Assembly (NCBI RefSeq): GCF_014898055.3
Contig: NW_023602073.1
Span: 24,537,784 to 24,601,783, forward strand
Source: Talpa occidentalis
Taxonomy: Eukaryota > Chordata > Mammalia > Eulipotyphla > Talpidae
Direction: 5' to 3'
Length of the DNA: 64,000 nt
A program made the translations under genes and the position numbers. Every line of letters begins with the position of its first letter. The stretch's first letter is position 1. Below the pieces are notes generated by a model. That model was not told the origin of the DNA. It did not search any database and saw nothing but the letters and a program-made list of their open reading frames with translations. This document shows, in pieces, positions 11,853 to 22,439 of the stretch.

Positions 11853-12727
11853 AAAAGAAATACATAAACGGAACATCATGGCCAAAAGGAATGAGCTCCT
11901 CTATGAGAGGAAGTCTGGATTTTGAAAGATCAACAAAATTGACAAACCCTTAGTTCAATTCATTAATCAGGAAAGGCCTAGGACTCAAGTGTCAAAGAGG
12001 AGACGGCCCCAAGGGACAGCAAGACAAAAATTCCAAGACAAAATAGGATCATGTCTGCAGCCACTGAAACAGAGATTCTCATACATTTAGGATGCTTTCC
12101 TGTTGACCACCGCATCTCTCAGCTGTCTTCCACTGGATTCATTCCACATACCTGGGAGGATGATGGGATTTGCACTTCTCTTCACATCCCTGGGCTCCAT
12201 CTTTTGCTCCAACAAGGTGACCAGGTCGGGCTTAGACACCGCAAGACCTGTTTATTAGGACAGGTGATATGAGATGACCTGGAGATTCTCAATTCCCAAT
12301 ACAGTATTGTGCTTAGTAGAGAGGAGAGTATACAAGGTTCTAGAAAAGGATCGCTGCAAATACTTTTTCTGACAGCACCTTTACCAGAAATCATTTAAAT
12401 TTTCATATCCTGAAAACCATTTCTAGACCTCTGAGTCCTAGGAATGTGGTAGAAGCTGGTATTTTAGCTTGTAGCAATAATGCTTAAAACACTGATTCTT
12501 GAATGAGCACTAATAGAGAGCGCAGGTTGCAGATCACCCTAAGAAAGGAGAAGTTTAAGCCATGATGAAACATCATAAGACTTTCTTTCCAACAAAGCCA
12601 CACTGTTTTTCTTTAAAGTAGGGCTCTAAAAGTATCGTACAAATCTGGACATCCTTGGAGCACATCCACACATGGCACAGGAAATGCTGAGGGCAGATGA
12701 GAAAATCTGGAGGGCTATTCTCCTCAC
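11853..12727. other. Intron-like DNA beside the KRAB exon
   Basis: No feature recognised beyond the KRAB-A exon that follows. The minus-strand frame reading out of that exon (to 12573) is intronic read-through. Confidence 0.4.
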
Positions 12728-12854
12728 CCAAGGACACCAGGTTCTTGTAGGTCTCTAGCAACATGTCCTGCTACAATTTCCACTGCGCCTGGTCCAGGCA
12801 GTCCTGCTCCTCCTGGGAGAATTCTATGGCCACATCTCTAAAGATCAAGGGTTC
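12728..12854 (-). pseudogene. KRAB-A box exon with in-frame stop
   Basis: The KRAB-A box recruits the TRIM28/KAP1 co-repressor. The minus-strand exon has a TTTCAG acceptor just before 12854 and a GTGAGG donor just after 12728, giving 127 bp, the usual KRAB-A exon length. The peptide contains FRDVAIEFSQEEQDCLD and later MLLETYKNLVSLG. The tryptophan normally after SQEE is replaced by Q, and a TAG interrupts the segment between QWKL and QDMLLE. It lies about 3.5 kb upstream of the finger exon, as expected. Confidence 0.9.
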
Positions 12855-12933
12855 CTGAAATCAAAATATACAGTTACCACATGGCACCAGCAGAGCTCTA
12901 AATAGAACACGAGGTGAAAAGAGAGTTTTGAGG

Positions 12934-13193
12934 GGGCCCATAGTGGCACAAGGGGTTCAGTCTCAGCACTATGAAGCTATGACAACCTCTGAAGGATGAG
13001 TTTGATCCCTGGCCAGGGAACTGACTCATATGATGCAGCAGACTTCTCCTGTCTCCCCACTGCTCTCCTCAGCAGTGTATTTCAGTCAATCTGCCTTTTC
13101 TGGTCCTCACTCTGTCTCTGGTGAATCCTCTCAACCCCCACACCTCTAGCCTGTACCCCAGTTCTTGTATGCATACATAAATATTTAAAAAAA
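12934..13193 (+). mobile_element. SINE, diverged
   Basis: Sense copy with a mutated head (GGGGGCCCATAGTGGCAC) and normal CTGTACCCCAGTTCTTGTAT end. More diverged than most copies here. Confidence 0.85.
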
Positions 13194-13797
13194 AACTCCA
13201 TACAGAAAACTAATTTCAAATGGATTAATTATTTGGACATAAGAGCCCAAAGCATGCAGTACTGAAAGCAAATAAGGGGTACACTACAGGACAGCTGCTA
13301 TGAAATGTATTAGGGAACACCATCCCAATACCAAAGGAACCAAAAGCAAGTTTCACAAGTGGGACAACACCAAACCTAAAAGCTTTTGGAACTCAAAAGA
13401 AAGCAGCGCAGGAACAGAATAGAAAAAATATTTGCATGCAACACATCTGACAAAGGGCTCATTCCAAAATATATAATGCCCTCACCTAATCCAAGAAAGC
13501 AACCAATGACTCAATTAAAAATGGGCAAAAGAACTAAACAAACACTTCGCTAAAGAGGAAATTCTGAGGTCCAACAGACATAGGAATGTTCACCTTAATT
13601 TACTGAAAGAGAAATGTAAATTAAAACCACACTGAAATGCCACCTCACCCCTTCAGAATGGCCCAAATAAAAAAGAATGGAATTAACAACCCTGGAGAGG
13701 GTGCAGAGAAAAAGGAGCTCTCACCCACGGGTTGGTGGCCATAATTGGTACAATGCCTGCAGATAATGGGGCAGAGATTTCTTAAAGAAATAAAATG
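13194..13797 (+). mobile_element. L1 ORF2 3' fragment
   Basis: Sense match to the L1 ORF2 C-terminal region: GAAAAAATATTTGCATGCAA, ATGGGCAAAAGAAC, AATGCCACCTCACCCC and the GGAGAGGGTGCAGAGAAAAA block. Frameshifted and without a 3' end; a SINE adjoins it on each side. Confidence 0.85.
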
Positions 13798-14090
13798 GGG
13801 GCCTCCCCTGGTAGCACAGGTGGTTGAGCGCAGTGCTGTGAAGCTGTCCGCAGCCTCTGCAGTGCTGGTTCAATCCCGGCTGGCTGGGCGAGGGTCCCAC
13901 ATGGTGTGCAGACCTCTCCTGCCACCCGCTGCTCCCCCTCAGCAGTGTATTTTGTCAGTCTGCCAGTTCTGTTCCCCCGCTCTGGCTCTGGTGAATCCTC
14001 TCACCCTCCTGTGCATCTGGCCTGTGCCCTGGTTCTTGTATAAAGTAAATGAAAAAATCTTTAAAAAAAGAAAGAAAGAAAGAAAGAAAA
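13798..14090 (+). mobile_element. SINE with (GAAA)n tail
   Basis: Sense copy GGGGCCTCCCCTGGTAGCAC to a tail in which A-runs expanded to repeated GAAA. Inserted into the L1 fragment end. Confidence 0.9.
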
Positions 14091-14742
14091 ATGGAAATTC
14101 CATATTTCAGCAATACCTCTCTAAGTTATTTATCCAAATGTGAAACCTCATTACCAAAGTATTTATCTACACCTAAGAGCAGAGCAGCACTGTTCCCAAC
14201 TACCAAGCCAGGCTAAAGAAAACAAATCACTCACCAGAGATTTATTCATTGTCTGCTGCTCTCACAAATGCCTAAGGACTCTGGAAGTGGAGCTGGGAGA
14301 GGTGAAAAGAGTCCACAGGAGAGGCCTGAGGCAGCTTGCACCTGCATCCTGGAGTCTGCTGTCCAGAGTGCTCTCCACACTGCCTGGGAGATCAGAGAGT
14401 CACGGCATGTGACAGCCGTTCACACTTTGAGAAGGGGCAGGAAAGGATCCACAAGTCCATTACTAATAGTATTTGGGTTGACAATTTACCGTAAGTTAAT
14501 AAAAACTGATACTTCCTAAGATTGACTAGTAATTCATGTGAAGAACTAAACAAAAGTTTCAAAGATGATTAATTATTTTAAAAAAATTGGACGCAGTTTC
14601 AAAGGAAAGGATGCAACTAATGTACTTTTCTGGTAGGACACTCCCAGAAATGGTTCAGTGAGCCCTGCTTCCCTGGGTTAGTTTCCTTATACACCCCCCT
14701 TTGGCAATGACTTGGATTTGTCCTGGGATTGTTAGGAGGAAA
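14091..14742. other. Unassigned DNA
   Basis: No gene or repeat recognised. It includes the five bases GGAAA (14738-14742) that form the left target duplication of the LTR that follows. Confidence 0.4.
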
Positions 14743-15344
14743 TGCTGGAGACAAGCTCCAGCTAGAAGTCGTGTCAGGGATCTCAGAAAGGAGAGGACGG
14801 AGTTGGTGACGTTTTTTCGGAGGGCTGAGGGGAAGTGGAGCCAGGTAGAAGTGAGGTAGACACAGACACTCTCACTGGTGCAAGTATCTCCTGCTGAGGG
14901 TCTCAGCAGGTCTTTATTTATACCTTAAGGCGAGGTGGGATTACATCAGCTTAAGCACTGAAGCAGAGCAAAGACAATCAATACATATTTTCTCATGACC
15001 ATGTAAAGACTCCCTTGGCCTTACACCTGTAGGCCATTTTTTTGGTAACCTAATTAGTGTCCTAGGTACAGTTCATTTACTAGCATGATCAGTCATACAA
15101 GACAGCACAACATTTGGCAACAATTAAACTTTCCCAGTTACAAAAGTGGGTGTAAAATTCCAATTCTATATTCATTTACTAAAATCAATCTATCTCCTAG
15201 CACTCAATTAACTTGGTTAATATATTAATTACTTCAAAGTGGTCTAAAACAACTCATCAAATCTATGTAAGTTCTACTAAAGTCTTAACTAGAAATTCCT
15301 AACCTCCACGCGGCCTGCGAACTATTGACCTCTTGCATACACCA
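14743..15344 (-). mobile_element. Solo LTR (minus), 602 bp
   Basis: On the minus strand it starts TGGTGTATGCAAGAGG, has a TATAAATAAAGACC poly(A)/TATA region (14910-14930) and ends CTCCAGCA, so it is bounded by TG and CA. GGAAA flanks both ends (14738-14742, 15345-15349). Directly after the AATAAA signal lies a perfect hairpin of 9 bp (CCTGCTGAG/CTCAGCAGG, 14890-14910). Its R/U5 resembles the LTR fragment near 30750. No primer-binding site or coding part is attached. Retroviral class uncertain. Confidence 0.75.
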
Positions 15345-15614
15345 GGAAATGTTGCTGCCAACAGGTACCCCCCAGGTTAGCCTATGGTTTCCAAGTACAG
15401 CCTGGTTCAGGGCAGCTTGTTCTCCATAGTTCTCAGGGCCGAAAACATTTCTTTCCTAACTATACCTTTAACAATATTTACATTTTTTTGTGATAGTTCA
15501 TGCGTAAGAACAATAAGCCAATTGTCACCTGGGTCCGAATTAGGTTTTCACAGGCCAATTAATAACTAACTTACTTCAGCATTAATCAAGAACAAAGAGG
15601 AGAGCTTTAGCAGG
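15345..15614. other. Unassigned DNA
   Basis: AT-rich, no recognised feature. Confidence 0.4.
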
Positions 15615-16235
15615 TGTTGCCATGGAGACTCACTAGTTCAGATCTTCTTTGGGAAGTACAAGAACTCCTCTTTCTGGGAAGTACAACTTTCCCTCTTCGG
15701 GGGAGCACAGACTCCCTTCTTCTCAGGAGTCTCCCCCAATGCCCGGACCATGTCAAGAGACAGCATGGGAGGTGCAGCCTGCCGCAGGGAAAGGATGTCC
15801 TGAGCACACTCCATACAGGCTTTGTGGACTCCACCCCCACTCCAGACCAAAGACATCAGGACACTGAAAATGACAAATCCCACCATCACCAAAAGGAGGG
15901 TTGCTGGGACCTGAGGGCGGAGTTAAGCTGTTAGGGTTGGTATAAAACCAGACATGGGCCTTGGGTCTGGGCCTTGGGTCGCTCTCTTGGCTTCACATGG
16001 CTCTTGGCTCTCCGCTAGCTTTCAATTGGGATTCCAGGTTGGGGATGGGTATGAGGCATCTAAGAATGTAGCTCCCTCTTTTCTCCCTGAGTTGCATTTC
16101 CCCTTCCCTTATAAATAAACCTTTTATTAACCTCTTGTGTTTGCCTGCAGTTGAGTATTAATAAGCCCCTTTTAAGCGCAGGGGTGAGGACCCACAGTCA
16201 GGCAACCCGTTTTATATCAGTGTCGCCCTGTAACA
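15615..16235 (+). mobile_element. Solo LTR, family B, with extended 5' part
   Basis: From about 15786 to 16235 it matches the family-B LTRs at 17950/26454 and 53038-53454: GGAAAGGATGTCCTGAGC at the left, GGTATAAAACCAG as TATA (near 15940), TATAAATAAACC as poly(A) signal (near 16110), and a CCTGTAACA end. The 15615-15785 part is not in the other two copies and holds about four degenerate 24-bp tandem units, likely U3. No clear target duplication, so the left edge is uncertain. Confidence 0.75.
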
Positions 16236-16699
16236 GGATGTTTGGCTAAAAAGAATCACTGGGCTGCGCATAGAATGAAATGGTCTTTTCTAGAACTCCT
16301 TGCCGTCTGGGACACAGTACTCCTGGGAAGACACCCAGCGTTAGCTGGTCAGGGGACATGGATGAGCGACAGTCATACAAATCCACCGAAAATGCAGTGA
16401 AATTCCTACCCAGCCGGCCTCAGTCAGGACAACCACAGCCTCCTGTGTCATCCCGTCACACCGGGTAAGTAACGGGAAAAGCCCAAAATGCAGACCCATC
16501 AATTCAAGAAATAAAACTGCGGGCGTGTTTGCTGAAAGGCAGTAAACTTGGGTGGATCTTTACAGAGAAAAAGTTCAACAAACCCCGTAAAACCACACTC
16601 AGGCTTTCTAACAATTCACGGGAGCGGGAAATTCTAAAATTCCACCAACAATCAACAGAACGTCACAATCGCACCAGAACAACTGAAAATACGCAGAGG
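16236..16699. other. Unassigned flank of CpG-rich promoter
   Basis: Moderate GC; no exon or repeat recognised. Confidence 0.35.
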
Positions 16700-17165
16700 T
16701 GTCACCTGGAGGGGACTCCCCAGTGACCAGGGCGGGGTCCCCGCAACCCACGCCCAAGCCTCCCCTGCCGGGCGGCCCCTCCCGCGCGCCTGTTCCAGGG
16801 CCCCGGGGCTCCCCCCCTCCCCCGCCTCAGGCCTCACCCACGCGCCTCTACCGTGTCCGCAGCCCCCGGGCTCCCCCTTCTCCCCACACCCGTACTCAGG
16901 TCCTCAGATTCACCACAAACCCAGCCTTCAGACACAAAGTCCGCTCACAACTCGAGGGGAGAAGCACCACCTCCGGGAAAGAAGGCGAGGACCAGGCTCC
17001 GCACCAGCGCAGACCAGCTTCGAGGCCCCTAAGCAAGCCCGAGGCGGGAGCCGAGGCGGGAGCCGCGTGTCCTCGAGACTACGTTCCCCACAATCCTGTG
17101 CGCTGCCCTCGGGAACGTCCGGGGGCGCGACTTCCCCTCCTGGGGCTCAAGGGGATAATGGGTGG
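16700..17165 (-). promoter_or_regulatory. CpG-rich segment, probable promoter of dead KRAB-ZNF gene
   Basis: Dense in C, G and CpG, unlike its surroundings. It lies upstream of the minus-strand KRAB-A exon by about 3.9 kb, the usual position for a KRAB-ZNF first exon. A ZNF143/Staf-like site is at 17078-17100. The direction is inferred from gene order; a bidirectional promoter is possible. Confidence 0.6.
17078..17100 (+). promoter_or_regulatory. ZNF143/Staf-like binding motif
   Basis: ACTACGTTCCCCACAATCC followed by TGTG matches the ACTACAATTCCCAGAATGC type SBS motif with a few changes. Such sites are frequent in ZNF and other CpG-island promoters. Confidence 0.55.
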
Positions 17166-17883
17166 CAGGGACCGGTGGGCGCAGTCCAGGAACTGAGTGA
17201 GGTTGGCAAGGAAAAGAAAGGAGTTCGTTTTGATCCCAGAGAAGTGGGTTCCTCTTACTCTGCCCTCCCCCTGAGCTTGGGGAGCATCCCCAGGAGGGTG
17301 TTACCGGCGGCGCACTCCCTGGAAGGCACCTTGAATAAACTCCATGTAAAGGCGTTTTTCGTGTCTGCTTTGCCTTTCTGGGCGACAGTGAGAGACCAGG
17401 TTTGGTGGCTCCCAGCAGGGACTCTGTACCCTCAGACCCTATTCTCTCTGTGCACCGCATGCTTGCCCAGAGCTGCTGGAGGCCGCCTGGTTGAGCCAGG
17501 GCACCTCGGCCTATTTCTTAAAAGCTCTGAGTCTGAGCTGCTCCCAGTCTCATTCTCACTAAATGGGCTTTTCAGGTCATTATCCATCCTGCCAGACCCA
17601 TTTTAAGAGTTGCTGCCTCCTAACCAAAAACTAGGCAATGGCTGCCTGACCACTACCATCACTCCCTGCCTGTGACAAGCATGCGGCCCAGACACAAACA
17701 GATGCATACTCTGCGCTCCCATATGCCCATAATATGAACACATACATACACACACTCTTCCCACACATTCTGTCATTCCTAATAATGTCTCCTAATATAT
17801 TTACATGTGGCATTCAATATGTATCACAGCCATGACAATGTTTTACAGGCCATGAAAAAATATTCAAAGAAATAGGATACAAT
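17166..17883. other. Mixed flank, possible old LTR end
   Basis: Around 17328-17400 a TTGAATAAACTCC signal is followed by a CT-rich stretch ending GAGAGACCA, then TGGTGGCTCCCAGCAGGGA. This has the look of an LTR R/U5 and a decayed primer-binding site, but no 5' end or homologue was found. The rest is unassigned. Confidence 0.3.
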
Positions 17884-17949
17884 TTTAAAGATTTATTTAT
17901 GTATACAAGAACTGGGGTACAGGCCAGAGGTGCAGGGGTTGAGAGGATT
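17884..17949 (-). mobile_element. SINE, left piece (host of nested insertion)
   Basis: Antisense SINE tail (AAAGATTTATTTATGTATAC, then ACTGGGGTACAGGCCAGAGG) up to GAGAGGATT. The sequence resumes at 26777 with GCTTCACCAGAGACAGAG. The family-B LTR, and the provirus inside it, sit between the two parts; GATT/GCTT is the 4-bp target duplication, one base changed. Confidence 0.88.
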
Positions 17950-18095
17950 TGTTAGGGGGAAAGGATGTCCTAAAGCTAATTCCATACAGGCTTTGTGGAC
18001 TCCACCTCCACCCCAGGCCAAAGCCAAAGACCTGGGAACTCCAAATCCCATCACCACCAAAGGGAAGGTGGCTGGGACCTGAGGGTGGGGTTAAG
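17950..18095 (+). mobile_element. Family-B LTR, left part
   Basis: Starts TGTTAGGGGGAAAGGATGTC. It is cut after GGGGTTAAG by the provirus and continues at 26454. TTAAG (18091-18095) is the left target duplication of the provirus. Confidence 0.9.
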
Positions 18096-18558
18096 TGTTG
18101 TGCCCAAGATCTGCAGACTCCGCGAGCATAGCCTCCAAGAATCCAAAGACAGCTGATGTAAATGCAAAAGGGAGTTTATTACGGGCTCGAGACCGGCCCC
18201 CGACACCCGCCAATGCAACAGCAGAGGTCGAGAGCCCCGAACAGAGGAAGCAGGGGTATCTTATAGGGTCGCGAGTGGCGCGGACTTTGAAAGAAGCTGG
18301 CAATTACTCACTGGCTACTACAAAGGCATTTTGGTGCGCGCGGTTACAGTTTCAAACTGATTGGACTGTTAGAGATGCTGTCCCATTTATGGACAGGACT
18401 GCCCTCATTGGCGGCTGGGGTGGTCTGCTTTTTCGTCACCAAGTGGAGTGAGGGTTGTGACTGCTGAAACTATCTCCGGAATGCTGCTGGACAAGGAATA
18501 ACATATTAAGGTGGAGGATATACAAAATGGCGAAACCTCGGCTAAGCTTGGTTCCACA
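18096..18558 (-). repeat. 3' LTR of the provirus
   Basis: 463 bp, minus-strand TGTGGAACC to CAACA. It carries a CTATAAGATACCCC element (near 18265) and AATAAA (near 18177) on the minus strand. It differs from the 5' LTR only in a short stretch near 18112-18125 as far as I can align by eye. Confidence 0.93.
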
Positions 18559-18584
18559 TTCCCCCATTTTTTTTTTTTTTTTTT
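18559..18584 (-). promoter_or_regulatory. Polypurine tract of the provirus
   Basis: On the minus strand an A-run is followed by TGGGGGAA directly before the 3' LTR, the place and composition expected for the plus-strand DNA primer. Confidence 0.85.
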
Positions 18585-19319
18585 GAAAAACGGCTAGTCA
18601 GCTAAGAAAACAACAGCTACCAAGCCTTTTATCCGTTAGTCAGTCTCAGAATTATGGTTAAGTTCAGCCACATAATGTGTTCACAGGTTTATAGGTACAG
18701 GAAAATTTAAAATTGCCATTTTTATACAAAACATTGACATTTTCTGGGTCATCTCAGACCACGACCTCTGAAAATCAGACGCTAAACCATCTATCTAGTC
18801 AGGAAGAGGTATTATCTTCAGTTACAAATGAGAATTACGAATTACTCTGCTCAAACAAGGGATTTCTCTTTAGTTAGCCAGTCACAGAGCTATTCATTTG
18901 GTCACTAAATATCAGCTATTGAATAAAACAGGCTGCCACCCACCAGTTTTAATACTAACCCCTTCTCATTTTCTCCTTGCATAAATGAGTCTGCTGCTCC
19001 AATTAAAACACTCTCTGTTATCACTTGAAGGAAATCAAGGCCCACGTTAATACATTCCCTTAGTTGTTTTTATCTCTGAAGCCTTCCTAAACTCTTCAGA
19101 GGTCCCCTCCTGCACTGTCCCTGAAACTGCCTAATTACCCTAACTTGCCCTATGTCTCATTCCTCCCCTTCTGCGAATGGAGCCCCTAACTGTAGTCAGG
19201 GAAAGGGGCGTCGTTCTGATCAGTAACTGCTTCCTGCTGAAAGTGGGCGATGAGGGAAAACAGTCAGGGCTCCACCGCAGGGCGATGATCTAAGGGACCT
19301 CGAAAGGACAGTGGAGGCT
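18585..19319 (-). other. Provirus interior, non-coding
   Basis: Between the TM scrap and polypurine tract. No conserved reading frame seen. Confidence 0.5.
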
Positions 19320-19397
19320 TCATAGTTCGATGGTCTCCAGGCGAGAAATGACCTCGATGAAGGCATTGAGGATGTATGGCCCAAGCAAGAGAAAAAC
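19320..19397 (-). pseudogene. Envelope transmembrane-subunit tail fragment
   Basis: The minus strand reads FLLLGPYILNAF and then a basic/acidic stretch ending RLETIEL before a stop. The hydrophobic segment plus G-P-x-I-L-N is typical of the membrane-exit region of gamma-type TM. No upstream surface subunit or fusion peptide was found, so this is a short non-functional relic. Confidence 0.65.
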
Positions 19398-19666
19398 AAA
19401 AACAAAAGATTTCAGTTCAAGAGTAAGGAGGTCACAATTTTTTTTTTTTAAACTTTAGCCATTAACAGGTCTAGGGCTTTAGGGTTTTATACATACTTAA
19501 TTTTACTGCAGTTATTAAAATGTGGCCCTCTAAATGTTAGTACATAAAATGTTAAGTTTAAACATAATAAGGTAATTCTCCAAGACGAAGACTCAGGACA
19601 TAAAAACTTTGATTATTATTGCACCTATTTTTACAGAAAAATGGAAATTTTACATGATAATTTTTT

Positions 19667-19945
19667 TTTAAATGAGGTTAATTCAGATTTTTAAAAATTT
19701 ATTCATTTATATAAGCACTGGGTACAGTCAGAAGCGTGGGAGGGTGAGAGAATTCACCAGAGCCAGAGCGGGGAACAGAACAGGCAGACTGACAAAATAC
19801 ACTGCTGAGGGGAGCAGCGGGCGGCAGGAGAGGTCTGCGCACCATGTGGGACCCTCACCGCTGGCCGGGGATCGAACCGGCACTGCAGAGGCTGCGGGCA
19901 ACTTCGCAGCCCAGCGCTCAACCGCTGAGCCACCAGGGGAGGCCC
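19667..19945 (-). mobile_element. SINE inside the provirus
   Basis: Antisense copy with GCACTGGGTACAGTCAGAAG. ACATGATAATTTTTTT lies on both sides (about 19651 and 19948), so it inserted as a separate event. Left boundary within the T/A tail is uncertain. Confidence 0.88.
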
Positions 19946-20279
19946 ATACATGATAATTTTTTTAAATGTGAACAGACAAGTTGCAAAATCACAGACTCAC
20001 CGGTACCAATCAAAATCTGCAATGAACAGTTCCTTTGAACTGATGCTCAACATCAGTGCACAACGAGACCTGGCCAACCATGATCATGCAAACAAAAATT
20101 CTTCACAATTATATATTTATGTTTTATAAAACGGTCTTAAAGATATACTTTCATAAACATTTTTGGTGCAACTTTGTCAATGACAAAGAAACACAAAGCT
20201 ATTTTTTTTTTTTTTTAACCACTGAGAATGTGCAAACAAGTAGCCTCGTAGCGAGCAAGGTAGCAGTGCTGTAAAATGT

Positions 20280-20850
20280 CTTGGCTCAGTCTGGCCATCT
20301 TTACTAGTGAGGGGGACAATCGACCAGTAGGTCAATCCAAAGAATTGGAGTAAGGTAGAGCAAGTGGCCCCTTATTTACCAAAAAGATGATCTTTTTGTC
20401 TGCCACTTCTAGGGTCACCCGAGGCTTATCCATATAAACAGTAAACAGGGGAGCTTGTCTCACCTCTGGGCTTCTTCAGAGAAGGTCTTCTCCTGCACTG
20501 GATTCTTCATCAGAAGCAGCTGACCGTCAAGCCTGTCCTCCCATCCTGGCCCGTGGTTTGGGCTGGCCCCCTCCCTCTCTGGAGAGTGGGACAGTCCCCT
20601 TTTTCAGAGCCTTGTATGATGGCACTGAAGGCATGGCCCTGGGGACAGCTTTTTGCAGCTGAGGTATCTTGGTTGCTGGCAGTGGATGCAAGCTGGCAGC
20701 CCATTGAGAGGTTGAGGTCCCGAATGCCCGAGGGCGCATGGGGCCTTGGGTGAGTCTGAGGTGGCAGAATACTGTGATGGCAACTGCCATCTACTGGGCC
20801 CTTTTCTTGCCTCTCTCCCTTTCTTTCTTTTTTTTTTTTTTTAAGCAAGT
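20280..20850 (-). pseudogene. Nucleocapsid/protease-like gag-pol scrap
   Basis: On the minus strand one frame reads GDCPTLQRGRGP, like the end of a gammaretroviral nucleocapsid knuckle. Further on PRVTLEV and FLVNKGP match the start of a retroviral protease, whose active-site D-T-G is here N-K-G. The frame is broken between them. The order (nucleocapsid then protease) fits the provirus orientation. An inactive relic. Confidence 0.55.
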
Positions 20851-21729
20851 CCCCTCCATATTACTGTAGGCCTTGAAGGCTATGTCTAATAAAAGTGTTA
20901 AAAGGATTTTAGGCCCTTGATTTAGTCTCTGGAGCCTGCACCTGATGTCAGAACAAGGATGGCTAAAAGATACATATTTTAATTACACATTTTTATAGGT
21001 TTTATACAATCTCTATAAAATAGAGACTAGAGACCACTTGGCTATTAAGTGACACCAAAACAGTGAATAATATTCTCCCAATTCTGAATAATTAAACATT
21101 ATAAATTTTTTTTTATATAGTGTCTACATATAATACTGGAGAGAAAAATACAGGAAACACAAAAGTTATCATGCTGCCTCTCTTGTGAAGAAGCTAACTA
21201 GTTTTTCACCATTCCTGACATTAACTATAAAACAGGTGTTTGATATAAATTATTTTACTTTACCTTGTTTACTTGTCCTGTATCTAAAATGTTACTATTT
21301 CCCACATACACACTTTTGCATATAACACCTCTTTGCCAGGGGCACATGGGATAAAATAGTTGGTTTTTTTTTAACCAAGCAATAAATAGGCAATTGCCAA
21401 AATCCAGCAATGCATTACCAAAAAGGCAAGGGATTTCATAAAATACAAAACTGAAATTTTTAGATTTACTTAAGAAGCTAAAATTCTTATACTAATTTTT
21501 AACCAGAGTCCAGACTATTAAAAACAATTATAACATTATACAGTTTATAGAGTCAAGGCCAAAATACAGAGATACAGGACTCCTGGGAAAAGAAGTTAAA
21601 ACACGCACAACAGTATAAGGCACTACCTTTACTTTACTTGTATTCAGAATTATTACATCCTAGTTTCTAATCTCTGCATTGTAAGACACCATAATAGCTG
21701 TTTATCATCTCTTTAGAATGCACAACTTA
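20851..21729 (-). other. Provirus interior, AT-rich, non-coding
   Basis: This corresponds to the gag-side interior, but no gag domain is recognisable. Confidence 0.45.
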
Positions 21730-21734
21730 GACAC

Positions 21735-22245
21735 TGTAGGGTAAAGAAAATATCAGGCTTTTCTGCCCTTCCGCCATCAGGATAGATGATGGATCCTTGT
21801 CCTGAATGCATGCCTGATGGTGGGCACCTGGAATAGGGTGTGGGCATAGGTAGATGGGATTCAGCTGAGCTAAGACTGTGCTTTTAAGGGCGGCATCACG
21901 GGGGGACGCCAGCAGCACCAGCACCAGCAGCCGCAGCCGCAGCCGCAGCCGCAGCCGCAGCCGCAGCCGCAGCCGCAGCCGCAGCCGCAGCCGCAGCCGC
22001 AGCCGCAGCCGAAGCCGAAGCCGAGAAGCAGCAGAACGAACGCTAGAGAGCCCAGATAGAGTGAGGACTTGCTGGGGGCTGGGAGGCCTGCCAGCCTCCC
22101 AGCCCCCCAGCCAGCACCCCTGCCTGCCATATGCCTGGTGAACCCCAAATAAAAAACCTGCAAAACCACTGAGGACTCTGACTGCTCCTTTACCCGGTCT
22201 GCATGGGATCAGAAAACCCGCACTGTGGTCAGTCCTGCCCTTACA
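21735..22245 (+). mobile_element. Solo LTR, family C, with hexamer expansion
   Basis: 511 bp from TGTAGGGTAAAG to GCCCTTACA, flanked by perfect GACAC repeats (21730-21734, 22246-22250). CCAAATAAAAAACC (near 22150) supplies a plus-strand poly(A) signal. The middle holds an expanded CCGCAG hexamer. Opposite in orientation to the surrounding provirus. Confidence 0.8.
21931..22010. repeat. (CCGCAG)n microsatellite, about 13 units
   Basis: Uninterrupted CCGCAG hexamers, flanked by degenerate CAGCAC and CCGAAG units. Frames across it read Ser-Arg or Gly-Cys dipeptides, which is a consequence of the repeat and not evidence of a protein. Confidence 0.97.
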
Positions 22246-22439
22246 GACACATTTTAAAAAAAATTTTTTTTAGTTGAGATGACATTAAACTTTAGTTTCC
22301 TTACAATAAGGAACAAAATGTAAACCTGAAAGTTCAGTAAATGGTTAGCAAATTTTTATTACTAAACTTAGCAAAACCTTAGTTTAGGTTTAGTTTGTTT
22401 TTTTTAGAACTAGAATTTTAAGTCAACTTTAGAGTTGCC

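Noticed and set aside
21870..22169. Ser-Arg and Gly-Cys dipeptide proteins
   Set aside because: Both are frames through the CCGCAG microsatellite in an LTR.
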